Source: Bacteroidota bacterium (lineage in GTDB: Bacteria; Zhuqueibacterota; Zhuqueibacteria; Zhuqueibacterales; Geothermadaptataceae). From it: a stretch of 6,360 nt of DNA. Numbering within the stretch: position 1 is the first letter of the stretch; each line of letters opens with the position of its first letter. The DNA is taken from contig DRLW01000293.1 in the NCBI GenBank assembly GCA_011375275.1, positions 1 through 6,360 of the forward strand, written 5' to 3'. Made by a program: the position numbers and the translations under genes. A model generated the notes under the pieces. That model saw only the letters and a list, made by a program, of their open reading frames with translations. It ran no database searches and was not told where the DNA came from. Positions 1 through 5,667 of the stretch are shown one piece after another.

Positions 1-1146
1 ATGCAGGGCACGGTGTTGAAACTGGCCGCTGTTGCCACGCTGCTGTTTGGGCTGGCAACGCCTGCAGCAGCGCAAAAAAAAGGCGAAAAACTGCGTCTGA
101 TCCGGGCGGAGACATCGCGCAGTGCGCTGGAAAAAGGGCAGATCGTCCGCCGTCTTGCCGGCGACGTGCTGCTGCGCCAGGGTGAGCTCGAGCTCGCCTG
201 TGAAGAGGCCACGGAGTACACAGCAGAAGGCAAGACAGTTTTTACAGGCAACGTGCATATCCGCGACTCCCGGCAACAGCTCTGGGCGACGAAGGCAGTT
301 TATTATAAACATCTGCGCCTGTTTGAGGCCGAGGGCGATGTGAAAATCGTCGATGAGCAGACCACGATGACGGCAGACAAGGCGGCCTATCTGCAGGATG
401 AACGCCGTGTCATCGGCACCGGCAACGTGATCGTCGATAATGACGCAGAACACATCCGGCTCATGGGCGGGCGCCTGAACTATCTGCGCCCGGAGGGGTA
501 TGTCAAAGTCACACGCGAGCCGGTTCTGATCCAGTTTGACTCGACCGGTACGGAAGAGATGCGTATCGTCGGCGAGCAGATCGAAGCTTTTGATAACGCG
601 GACAGCGTTGTTGTGCAGAAGAATGTGGTGATCACCCGCGGGGAGACCGTGGCACGTTGCGGCACAGCGGTTTACACCACGGCTGATGAACGCATCGCTC
701 TGATGCAGGAGCCGGAAGTGGTGCATGAGGGCGACCGGCTGACCGGAGAACGCATCGATCTCTATCTGGATCAACGCAAGGTACGCGAGGTCCATGTCGC
801 GGGTAAAGCAGAGTATGTGGCAGCGAGCGACAGCACGGCTGTTTCCGGCAGCGAAAACAAATTGACCGGGCAGGATATCCGTCTTTTCCTGCGCGATGGG
901 CAGGTGGAAAAGGTCGTCGTCAACGGCACGGCGACGAGTATCTGGAATATCGTCGATGCTGAAGGGAATTTCCAGGGCGTCAACTGGACCCAGGGCGACC
1001 GTATCACAATTTTAATCGAGAACAAAGAATTGCAGACTATTTTTGTGGACAGCGATCCCGGTCTGTCAAAAGGGAAGTTTACGCCGCCGGGCTTTACATC
1101 ACCCGCGGCAACAGACACGACGACAGGCAGGAAAGGGAGCCAATGA
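1..1146 (+). CDS. lptA: LptA/OstA-like periplasmic LPS-transport protein
   Basis: Likely periplasmic bridge protein that carries LPS between the inner-membrane LptBFGC complex and outer-membrane LptD. A Sec signal peptide is visible: a short n-region with Lys7, a hydrophobic core at about residues 8-20, and an AAA|Q cleavage site after Ala24. The mature part is a run of short beta-strand repeats with G(D/N)V motifs at residues 54, 83, 112 and 141, exactly 29 residues apart, with looser copies near 207 and 265. This is the pattern expected of the OstA/LptA beta-jellyroll. At 381 aa it is about twice the length of E. coli LptA (185 aa), as is common for OstA-like proteins outside Proteobacteria. 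The C-terminal tail (about 360-381) is Pro/Thr/Ser-rich and probably disordered. Two cysteines (67, 220) are present. The stop overlaps the lptB start (ATGA), supporting an lpt operon. The first base of the window is the A of the ATG, so upstream sequence is unseen; the signal peptide supports this start but a slightly earlier one cannot be excluded. No lptC is visible; it may lie upstream. Confidence 0.85.
   Translation: MQGTVLKLAAVATLLFGLATPAAAQKKGEKLRLIRAETSRSALEKGQIVRRLAGDVLLRQGELELACEEATEYTAEGKTVFTGNVHIRDSRQQLWATKAVYYKHLRLFEAEGDVKIVDEQTTMTADKAAYLQDERRVIGTGNVIVDNDAEHIRLMGGRLNYLRPEGYVKVTREPVLIQFDSTGTEEMRIVGEQIEAFDNADSVVVQKNVVITRGETVARCGTAVYTTADERIALMQEPEVVHEGDRLTGERIDLYLDQRKVREVHVAGKAEYVAASDSTAVSGSENKLTGQDIRLFLRDGQVEKVVVNGTATSIWNIVDAEGNFQGVNWTQGDRITILIENKELQTIFVDSDPGLSKGKFTPPGFTSPAATDTTTGRKGSQ
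1128..1140 (+). promoter_or_regulatory. Ribosome binding site of lptB inside the lptA 3' end
   Basis: The last codons of the OstA-like gene contain AGGAAAGGGAG (1129-1139). Its AGGA core lies 10 bases before the ATG at 1143, fixing the lptB start even though it overlaps the upstream stop codon. Confidence 0.7.
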
Positions 1147-1868
1147 TCACTCTGCGGGCTGAGAATCTGGTCAAGATTTACAACAAGCGCCGTGTCGTCG
1201 ATAATGTCTCCGTGGAGATCGAACAGGGTGAGATCGTCGGTTTGCTCGGGCCGAACGGTGCGGGCAAGACCACGACGTTTTATATGATTACTGGCATGAT
1301 CCGGCCGAGCAGCGGCATGATCTGCCTGGACGAACAGGATATCACCCGTTTGCCGATGTATAAAAGAGCGCGTCTGGGCGTGGGCTATCTGTCGCAGGAG
1401 CCATCGATTTTCCGCCAGCTCACAGTAGCGGAGAATATCATGGCGATTTTGGAAACGTTGCCTTTGAACAGGACAGAGCGCAAAAAGCGCCTCAAAGCCC
1501 TGCTCGATGAGTTGTCGATTGCGCATCTGGCGGATAACAAAGCCTATACTCTTTCCGGCGGCGAGCGCCGGCGGGTGGAGATCACGCGAGCGCTGGTTAC
1601 CAGTCCGAAGTTCATCCTGCTGGACGAGCCTTTCGCTGGTATTGATCCGATTGCAGTTGAAGATATTCAGAAAATTATCTATAGTTTGAAATCACGCGGC
1701 ATCGGCGTTCTGATCACCGATCACAATGTGCGCGAAACTCTGTCGATCACCGACAGGGCTTATCTGTTGTTTGAGGGAAATGTGTTGCTTGCCGGCACAG
1801 CCGAACGCCTGGCCGAAGACCCGGAAGCACGCAAGCTCTACCTCGGCAATAAATTCAGACTGGAATAA
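1143..1868 (+). CDS. lptB: LPS export ABC transporter ATP-binding protein LptB
   Basis: Cytoplasmic ATPase that powers extraction of LPS from the inner membrane with LptF/LptG. At 241 aa it has the usual LptB length. All ABC motifs are intact: Walker A GPNGAGKT at residues 36-43, Q-loop Gln85 in the stretch GYLSQEPSIF, signature LSGGE at 137-141 followed by RRR, Walker B FILLDEP at 157-163 with Glu162 as catalytic base, and H-loop His194 (ITDHN). The segment DEPFAGIDPIAVEDIQ and the C-terminal end YLGNKFRLE are characteristic of LptB rather than of the related amino-acid transporter ATPase LivF/LivG. The start ATG overlaps the lptA stop by 4 bp and is preceded by the purine-rich AGGAAAGGGAG at 1129-1139, so translation is probably coupled to lptA. 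LptF and LptG are not in the window and in many genomes are encoded elsewhere. Confidence 0.97.
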   Translation: MITLRAENLVKIYNKRRVVDNVSVEIEQGEIVGLLGPNGAGKTTTFYMITGMIRPSSGMICLDEQDITRLPMYKRARLGVGYLSQEPSIFRQLTVAENIMAILETLPLNRTERKKRLKALLDELSIAHLADNKAYTLSGGERRRVEITRALVTSPKFILLDEPFAGIDPIAVEDIQKIIYSLKSRGIGVLITDHNVRETLSITDRAYLLFEGNVLLAGTAERLAEDPEARKLYLGNKFRLE

Positions 1869-1946
1869 CGAATCAGGTATCGTGGCAGCCGGCTGGTTGA
1901 TGCGCGCGGGCGGCAGCAGCGACAAAATCATGAGGATTGCGATTCT
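1869..1946 (+). promoter_or_regulatory. lptB-rpoN spacer with palindrome and rpoN ribosome binding site
   Basis: The 78-bp spacer contains a perfect 10-bp palindrome CAGCCGGCTG at 1886-1895 and a Shine-Dalgarno-like GAGGA at 1932-1936, ten bases before the rpoN ATG at 1947. I see no poly-T stretch after the palindrome, so it does not look like a terminator, and read-through from lptB into rpoN is likely. A 17-codon reading frame (1900-1953) crosses this spacer and ends inside the first codons of rpoN. It lacks a ribosome binding site of its own and is not called as a gene. Confidence 0.45.
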
Positions 1947-3422
1947 ATGTTAGGTATCCAACAACGATTGCAGCAACGGCAGATTCAGTCACCGCAACAG
2001 GTTTTGCTTTCATCTCTTTTGCAGCTTCCTCTGTTGAAATTCGAGCAGCAGATCAAGCTCGAAATTGAGACCAATCCTCTGCTCGAAGTCGTCGAGGATA
2101 TGGATCAGACCCAGGAAGAGATGCAGGACGAGGAACAGGAGCTCGATCTCGACGATAAAAAAGAAGATGATGAGGAAGAGAAGGAAGAGATCGACGGCGA
2201 GGACAGCGGCGATGCAGTCGAGGATATGGACAAAGGCGATGAGCTGCTGGATGAGGCGGACTGGGAAGCCATCCTCGGAGATGACACCACGCCGGATACG
2301 CGTGCGCCCAAAGATGACAGCGCCGAGGTTTTCGAGCGCCCCGAAGTTTCAGCCGTGAGCCTGTACGATCACCTGCTCGAGCAACTGCACATGCTCAACC
2401 TGAATGAAAAAGACAACGAGATCGGTGAGTATATCATCTGGAATATCAACGAGGTCGGCTATCTCTCCTGCGACATTGCCGTGATCGCCCACAACCTCGA
2501 TGTCGATGTCGAAGATGTCGAGCGCATTCTCAAGATGATCCAGCGCTTTGATCCGGTCGGCATCGGTGCGCGCACGCTGCAGGAGTGCCTGCTGGTTCAG
2601 CTCGAAGAAAAACAGCCCCAGGACGAGCTGGCAATCGAAGTCATCCGCGATCATTTCGAAGATTTCACCAACAAACGCTATGAGAAAATCGTCAAGAAGC
2701 TCGATATCACCTATGACGATCTGCGCGATGTTCTGACTGAAATTCTCAAGCTCAACCCGAAGCCGGGCGAGGGCTACACCTCCTTTGCCAACAATGTCAT
2801 CATTCCGGATTTGACCGTGGAGAAAGACGGCGATGATTTTCGCATCATTCTCAACGACTGGAACATTCCCAACCTGCGCATCAATAACTCCTACAAGAAA
2901 TTGCTGATGGACAAGAAAAACACCTCGCGTTCCACCAAGGAGTTTGTGCGCAAACGGCTGGAATCCGCCCGCTGGCTGATCAACTCCATCCATCAGCGCC
3001 GCCTGACCATCCTGCGCGTGATGGAGACCATCGTCCAGAAACAGCGTGATTTCTTCGAAAAAGGTCCGGAAGCGATCAAGCCGATGATCCTCAAGGACGT
3101 CGCTGAAGAGATCAACATGGATATCTCCACCATCTCGCGAGTCACCAACGGCAAGTACGTGCAGACAGAGTGGGGCGTGTTTGAGCTGAAATACTTTTTC
3201 AGCGAGGGCATCCGCACCGATGACGGTGAAAATGTCTCCAACCGCCGTATCAAGCAGATCATCAAAGACATCATCGACAACGAGGATCCGCACAAGCCCC
3301 TCAACGACCAGAAAATCGCTGACCTGCTGAAAAAGGAAGGCTATAACCTGGCGCGGAGAACCGTGGCAAAATATCGCGAGCAGATGGGTATTCCGGTTTC
3401 TCGCCTGCGCAGGGGCATCTGA
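1947..3422 (+). CDS. rpoN: RNA polymerase sigma-54 factor RpoN
   Basis: Sigma-54 directs RNA polymerase to -24/-12 promoters and needs an AAA+ activator to open them. The 491-aa protein shows the family order. Region I (1-50) is Gln/Leu-rich with the SPQQ...LLQLP...NPLLE pattern and normally holds the polymerase inactive until activation. Region II (about 51-130) is extremely acidic, with runs of Asp/Glu. The core-binding region follows, with the hallmark FDPVGIGARTLQECLL at 201-216 and LNPKPG at 269-274. The helix-turn-helix is at about 382-402 (LKDVAEEINMDISTISRVTNGKY). The RpoN box ARRTVAKYRE at 469-478 reads the -24 element. All these are intact, so the protein should be functional. The start is supported by GAGGA at 1932-1936. 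It follows lptB as in the proteobacterial lpt-rpoN locus, but hpf and ptsN are missing downstream. Region I wording looks FCB-group-like rather than proteobacterial (recollection, not an alignment). Confidence 0.97.
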   Translation: MLGIQQRLQQRQIQSPQQVLLSSLLQLPLLKFEQQIKLEIETNPLLEVVEDMDQTQEEMQDEEQELDLDDKKEDDEEEKEEIDGEDSGDAVEDMDKGDELLDEADWEAILGDDTTPDTRAPKDDSAEVFERPEVSAVSLYDHLLEQLHMLNLNEKDNEIGEYIIWNINEVGYLSCDIAVIAHNLDVDVEDVERILKMIQRFDPVGIGARTLQECLLVQLEEKQPQDELAIEVIRDHFEDFTNKRYEKIVKKLDITYDDLRDVLTEILKLNPKPGEGYTSFANNVIIPDLTVEKDGDDFRIILNDWNIPNLRINNSYKKLLMDKKNTSRSTKEFVRKRLESARWLINSIHQRRLTILRVMETIVQKQRDFFEKGPEAIKPMILKDVAEEINMDISTISRVTNGKYVQTEWGVFELKYFFSEGIRTDDGENVSNRRIKQIIKDIIDNEDPHKPLNDQKIADLLKKEGYNLARRTVAKYREQMGIPVSRLRRGI

Positions 3423-3667
3423 GCCAGGCCCTGCTTTTGTCCCTTCACCCGTCACCGGTGGCAAACAGGCTGCTGTGCCTTGCGAGAGTGGCGGGCTTTG
3501 CCGGGCTGCCTGTTCGTTTGACCCTGTCCCGTCTTACAGAGCTTTCACTGTACTGTCAACGTTTTTTCAAATACCCGCTGCTGATTCCCGATCGCTATTC
3601 TGATCTTTTCTCACACATGAATGCTGCGAGCGCGGAATACGGGATACTTGAAAAAAATCTTCCGGCG
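3423..3667 (+). other. 245-bp gap between rpoN and the beta-lactamase gene
   Basis: No gene supported. It holds an imperfect inverted repeat: AACAGGC at 3464-3470 pairs with GCCTGTT at 3508-3514, and the pairing extends inward by GC/GC after one T-T mismatch, with a loop of about 30 bases. No T-run follows, so it is not a convincing rho-independent terminator. TTGACC at 3518-3523 resembles a -35 box, but no good -10 box lies 16-18 bases beyond it. The frame of the downstream gene stays open back to a TTG at 3437, but without a ribosome binding site, and an N-terminal extension would bury the lipoprotein signal. Confidence 0.5.
3464..3514 (+). repeat. Imperfect inverted repeat downstream of rpoN
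   Basis: The arms AACAGGC (3464-3470) and GCCTGTT (3508-3514) are exact reverse complements, and two further G-C pairs form inside after a T-T mismatch. In RNA this could fold into a long-loop hairpin 41 bases after the rpoN stop. It could protect the mRNA 3' end or be chance; it lacks a U-tract. Confidence 0.35.
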
Positions 3668-4489
3668 ATGAATATGATTTCTGAGATTAAGCCAGCGGCG
3701 CGCCTGCTCACTCTCTTCCTTTTGTTGTATCTCGTGGCCGCCTGCGGGCGAGCTGACCTGAGCGCGAACTTTGGCGACTTTTCCGGGACCTTTGTGCTGT
3801 ACGAACAGAGTTCCGGGCGGTACACGATCGTTGGCAAAAACAGGGCGAATGAACGCTTTTCCCCGATGTCCACGTTCAAAATCCCGAACTCGATCATCGC
3901 GCTGGAGACCGGTGTGGTTGCAGACACCGGGCAGGTGCTCTCGTGGGATACCCTGAGCTATCCGGTCGAGTCCTGGTGGCCGGAGACATGGCAGGGACAG
4001 CATACCTTGAGCAGTGCGATGAGATACTCGGTCGTGCCTGTTTATCGCACACTTGCCACGAAGATCGGGAATGAGCGTATGCAGACGTACATCGGGCAGT
4101 TTGGTTATGGCAACGGAGATATTTCCTCCGGGATCGATAGATTCTGGCTCAATGGCAGCCTGAAAATCTCTGCAAAAGAGCAGGTGGATTTTTTGCGCAG
4201 ATTTTATCAGGACGAGCTGCAAGTCGCCACTGCGACAACCGATGCGGTTAAAGGGATTTTAGTGCGTGAAAAGAATGATGACTACCGTTTGAGCTACAAA
4301 ACCGGGGCGGGTTCACTCGGCAATGGGAAAAAATCAGCCATCGGCTGGCTGGTCGGTTATGTTGAAAAGCAGGACGACGTGTACTTTTTCGCCCTGAATA
4401 TCGAGGGTGAGTCTTTTGCAGAAATTCTCGCCCCGCGGCTCGAAATCACCCAAGCCATGCTGCGCGATCTCGACATCATCACGCCCTGA
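3668..4489 (+). CDS. Class D (OXA-type) serine beta-lactamase, predicted lipoprotein
   Basis: Predicted to hydrolyse beta-lactams by acylation of a serine assisted by a carboxylated lysine. From the ATG at 3668 the protein is 273 aa, matching the usual 260-275 aa of OXA enzymes. Every class D motif is present: STFK at 68-71 (catalytic Ser68, Lys71) within MSTFKIPNSIIALETG, SVV at 121-123 (the S-x-V motif), YGN at 147-149, Trp160 in DRFWLNGSLKIS (the Trp that protects the carboxylated lysine in OXA-10), KTG at 211-213, and Arg257 in LAPRLEI, probably the substrate-carboxylate arginine. The N-terminus has a hydrophobic core (13-22) and a lipobox VAAC with Cys26, so it should be a lipid-anchored protein facing the periplasm. 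BlaR1/MecR sensor domains share this fold, but the short length and absence of membrane helices and a metalloprotease domain argue against a sensor. No Shine-Dalgarno is clear; ATG at 3674 is an alternative start. No mobile element is visible nearby. The substrate spectrum cannot be read from sequence. Confidence 0.93.
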   Translation: MNMISEIKPAARLLTLFLLLYLVAACGRADLSANFGDFSGTFVLYEQSSGRYTIVGKNRANERFSPMSTFKIPNSIIALETGVVADTGQVLSWDTLSYPVESWWPETWQGQHTLSSAMRYSVVPVYRTLATKIGNERMQTYIGQFGYGNGDISSGIDRFWLNGSLKISAKEQVDFLRRFYQDELQVATATTDAVKGILVREKNDDYRLSYKTGAGSLGNGKKSAIGWLVGYVEKQDDVYFFALNIEGESFAEILAPRLEITQAMLRDLDIITP

Positions 4490-4605
4490 TAAGCGTCTGG
4501 AGACGGCTGCTGAAAAAGTGTGGCGTGAAATCTCCCAAACCGTGAATTTCCCGGGGCAAGCGATCCGCACGAACAGGGTTTACCCGCAGGAGAAGGTTCG
4601 TCTTT
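4490..4605 (+). promoter_or_regulatory. Spacer with ribosome binding site of the SnoaL-like gene
   Basis: This 116-bp gap contains no gene. AGGAGAAGG at 4588-4596 is a strong Shine-Dalgarno stretch 9-13 bases before the ATG at 4606 and fixes that start. CGTC-TGGA-GACG at 4494-4505 can form a very small hairpin just after the beta-lactamase stop, but there is no T-run, so I do not call it a terminator. No promoter was recognised. Confidence 0.4.
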
Positions 4606-5022
4606 ATGACCGAGCAGAAAAAACAGGTTCAACGTTTTTATGAGCAGCTCTGGAATGCTCATGACACCACGGTTGCAGAGGCCATTTTGCATGCAGATAT
4701 TGCGTTCCGTGGCTCACTTGGTCTGGAAAAACGCGGGCGCCGGGAGGTCGTCGCCTATGTCGATATGGTGCACGCTGCGCTGGATGAGTATCGCTGTATC
4801 ATCGATGATTGGATAGAAGAGGGGCAAAAGCTCTGCGCCTGGATGACGTTCACCGGTATTCATCGCGGCACATTTCTCGGTTTTGCGCCCACGCACCAGC
4901 GGGTGACGTGGGCGGGCTGTGCCTGGTTTACTTTTGCGGGGGATAAGATCGCATCACTCCAGGTGCTCGGTGACATCGACGGCCTGCTCCGGCAGTTGCA
5001 GGGCAGTGTACAAGGGAGCTGA
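4606..5022 (+). CDS. SnoaL-like (NTF2-fold) ester cyclase family protein
   Basis: A 138-aa single-domain protein of the SnoaL-like branch of the NTF2 fold, a cone-shaped alpha+beta barrel. Recognisable family features in order are the N-terminal helix VQRFYEQLWNAHD (8-20), the strand with AFRGSLGLEKRGR (33-45), a second helix (46-61), and the strands MTFTGIHRGTFLGFAPTHQ (80-98), VTWAGCAWFTFAGDKIA (100-116) and LQVLGDID (118-125). SnoaL itself is an aldol cyclase of polyketide biosynthesis, but most genomic homologues like this one have no known substrate and no polyketide genes lie nearby, so cyclase activity should not be assumed. No signal peptide is seen, so it should be cytoplasmic. It is not obviously linked in function to its neighbours. 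The start is supported by the strong AGGAGAAGG upstream. Cys105 sits in the conserved WAG.AWF strand, where I remember Ala being usual. Confidence 0.8.
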   Translation: MTEQKKQVQRFYEQLWNAHDTTVAEAILHADIAFRGSLGLEKRGRREVVAYVDMVHAALDEYRCIIDDWIEEGQKLCAWMTFTGIHRGTFLGFAPTHQRVTWAGCAWFTFAGDKIASLQVLGDIDGLLRQLQGSVQGS

Positions 5023-5025
5023 GCA

Positions 5026-5037
5026 TGTGCTGGCACA
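5026..5037 (+). repeat. 12-bp palindrome upstream of hslV, possible operator
   Basis: TGTGC and GCACA are exact reverse complements around a central TG, starting four bases after the stop codon of the SnoaL-like gene. The size and symmetry suit a dimeric regulator half-site pair, but a single short palindrome may be chance. Confidence 0.3.
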
Positions 5038-5063
5038 CGGAGATTCCGGTACTTGATGAACTA

Positions 5064-5090
5064 CGATAAAAACGATAATCCCGATAAAAT
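5064..5090 (+). repeat. Three tandem 9-bp repeats beginning CGATAA
   Basis: CGATAA occurs at 5064, 5073 and 5082, exactly nine bases apart, each followed by three variable bases. The period is a multiple of three, so if translation started at the upstream TTG 5053 or ATG 5056 the repeats would encode Asp-Lys/Asn units; more likely they lie in the hslV leader or promoter. Confidence 0.6.
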
Positions 5091-5112
5091 TGAAACGAGA
5101 GAACAGAACACA

Positions 5113-5667
5113 ATGACAGCAAAAAAACGCATGCGTAGCACGACGATACTCGCTGTTCGGCACAAGGGCCGTTCGGTGATGGCTGGCGATGGACAGGTGA
5201 GCTGGGGGGCGACGACATTGAAGAAAAATGCGCGCAAGGTGCGCACCATGTACAAAGGCTCTGTTCTCGCCGGTTTTGCAGGATCGGCTGCCGATGCATT
5301 TGCTCTGTTTGAAAAGTTCGAACAACACCTGGAGCAGGCCCGCGGCAAGCTCAGCAAAGCGGCTATCGAGCTGGCTAAGGAGTGGCGTACGGACCGTTAT
5401 CTGCGCCGCCTCGAGGCACAGTTGCTGGTGATGGATAAAGAGCAAACCTACCTGCTCTCAGGTAACGGCGATGTTATCGAGCCGGATGATGGCATCATCG
5501 CCATCGGTTCCGGCAGCGGCTATGCTCTCTCCGCCGCGCGTGCCCTGGTGCAGTTTTCCGAGCTCGATGCCCGCATGATTGCTGAAGAAGCGATGAAAAT
5601 CGCGGCCAGTATTTGCATCTATACCAATGACAAGTTGACAATAGAGGAGATTGCAGAACATGCTTGA
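5113..5667 (+). CDS. hslV: ATP-dependent protease subunit HslV (ClpQ)
   Basis: Proteolytic subunit of the HslVU protease, a cytosolic double hexameric ring with N-terminal threonine nucleophiles related to the proteasome beta subunit. From the ATG at 5113 it is 184 aa. The TTI motif places the catalytic threonine at residue 10, so a nine-residue propeptide (MTAKKRMRS) would be removed; E. coli HslV removes only the initiator Met. AGDGQ at 24-28 and Lys42 in ARKVR (equivalent to the active-site Lys33) are intact, as are AGFAGSAADAF (54-64), LAKEWRTDR, SGNGDV, AIGSGSGYA and the C-terminal ICIYTND.LTIEE. An earlier in-frame start (TTG 5053 or ATG 5056) would add about 20 residues rich in Asp/Asn/Lys that do not match the family. 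ATG 5131 would give MRSTTI but lacks a ribosome binding site. GAGAG at 5097-5101 favours 5113. It overlaps hslU by 8 bp. Confidence 0.95.
   Translation: MTAKKRMRSTTILAVRHKGRSVMAGDGQVSWGATTLKKNARKVRTMYKGSVLAGFAGSAADAFALFEKFEQHLEQARGKLSKAAIELAKEWRTDRYLRRLEAQLLVMDKEQTYLLSGNGDVIEPDDGIIAIGSGSGYALSAARALVQFSELDARMIAEEAMKIAASICIYTNDKLTIEEIAEHA
5643..5650 (+). promoter_or_regulatory. Ribosome binding site of hslU within hslV
   Basis: AGAGGAGA within the last hslV codons carries a GGAG core (5646-5649) ten bases before the hslU ATG at 5660. It decides the hslU start and, with the 8-bp gene overlap, suggests translational coupling that balances the two subunits. Confidence 0.75.

Larger units (their letters stand above)
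5023..5112 (+). promoter_or_regulatory. Putative control region of hslVU
   Basis: This 90-bp gap separates the SnoaL-like gene from hslV. It contains a 12-bp palindrome TGTGC-TG-GCACA (5026-5037), a TTGATG that resembles a -35 box (5053-5058), GATAAT resembling a -10 box (5074-5079; spacer 15, shorter than the usual 17), a triplicated 9-bp repeat (5064-5090), and the purine-rich GAGAG at 5097-5101, 11 bases before the ATG at 5113. A promoter here is plausible because base content shifts sharply to AT-rich, but the spacing is imperfect. No CIRCE element was found. Confidence 0.4.

Noticed and set aside
648..663. Sigma-54 -24-like TGGCAC in the lptA coding sequence, and another at 5031
   Set aside because: Neither is followed by TTGC at the required distance, and the first is deep inside a gene.
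771..1526. Open frame of 251 codons on the - strand across the lptA/lptB junction
   Set aside because: It runs antisense through two confident genes and its translation shows no coherent motif.
2349..3464. Long open frame (371 codons) on the - strand across rpoN
   Set aside because: It is fully antisense to a clear sigma-54 gene, shows no recognisable domain or ribosome binding site, and is explained by the codon bias of rpoN.
3518..3547. TTGACC as the -35 box of a beta-lactamase promoter
   Set aside because: No acceptable -10 hexamer is found 16-18 bases downstream.
3437..3667. N-terminal extension of the beta-lactamase back to TTG 3437 or ATG 3617
   Set aside because: No Shine-Dalgarno before either, the extension resembles no domain, and it would place the lipoprotein signal about 80 residues inside the protein. 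The 273-aa form matches normal OXA length.
3611..4222. Open frame of 203 codons on the - strand opposite the beta-lactamase
   Set aside because: Antisense to a gene with complete catalytic motifs; no recognisable protein features of its own.
4494..4505. CGTC-TGGA-GACG hairpin after the beta-lactamase as a terminator
   Set aside because: The stem is only four pairs and no T-run follows.
5052..5088. Sigma-32-like heat-shock promoter (CTTGAT and CCCGATAA)
   Set aside because: Both boxes resemble the consensus, but they are separated by 22 bases instead of about 11-16, so the match is probably chance.
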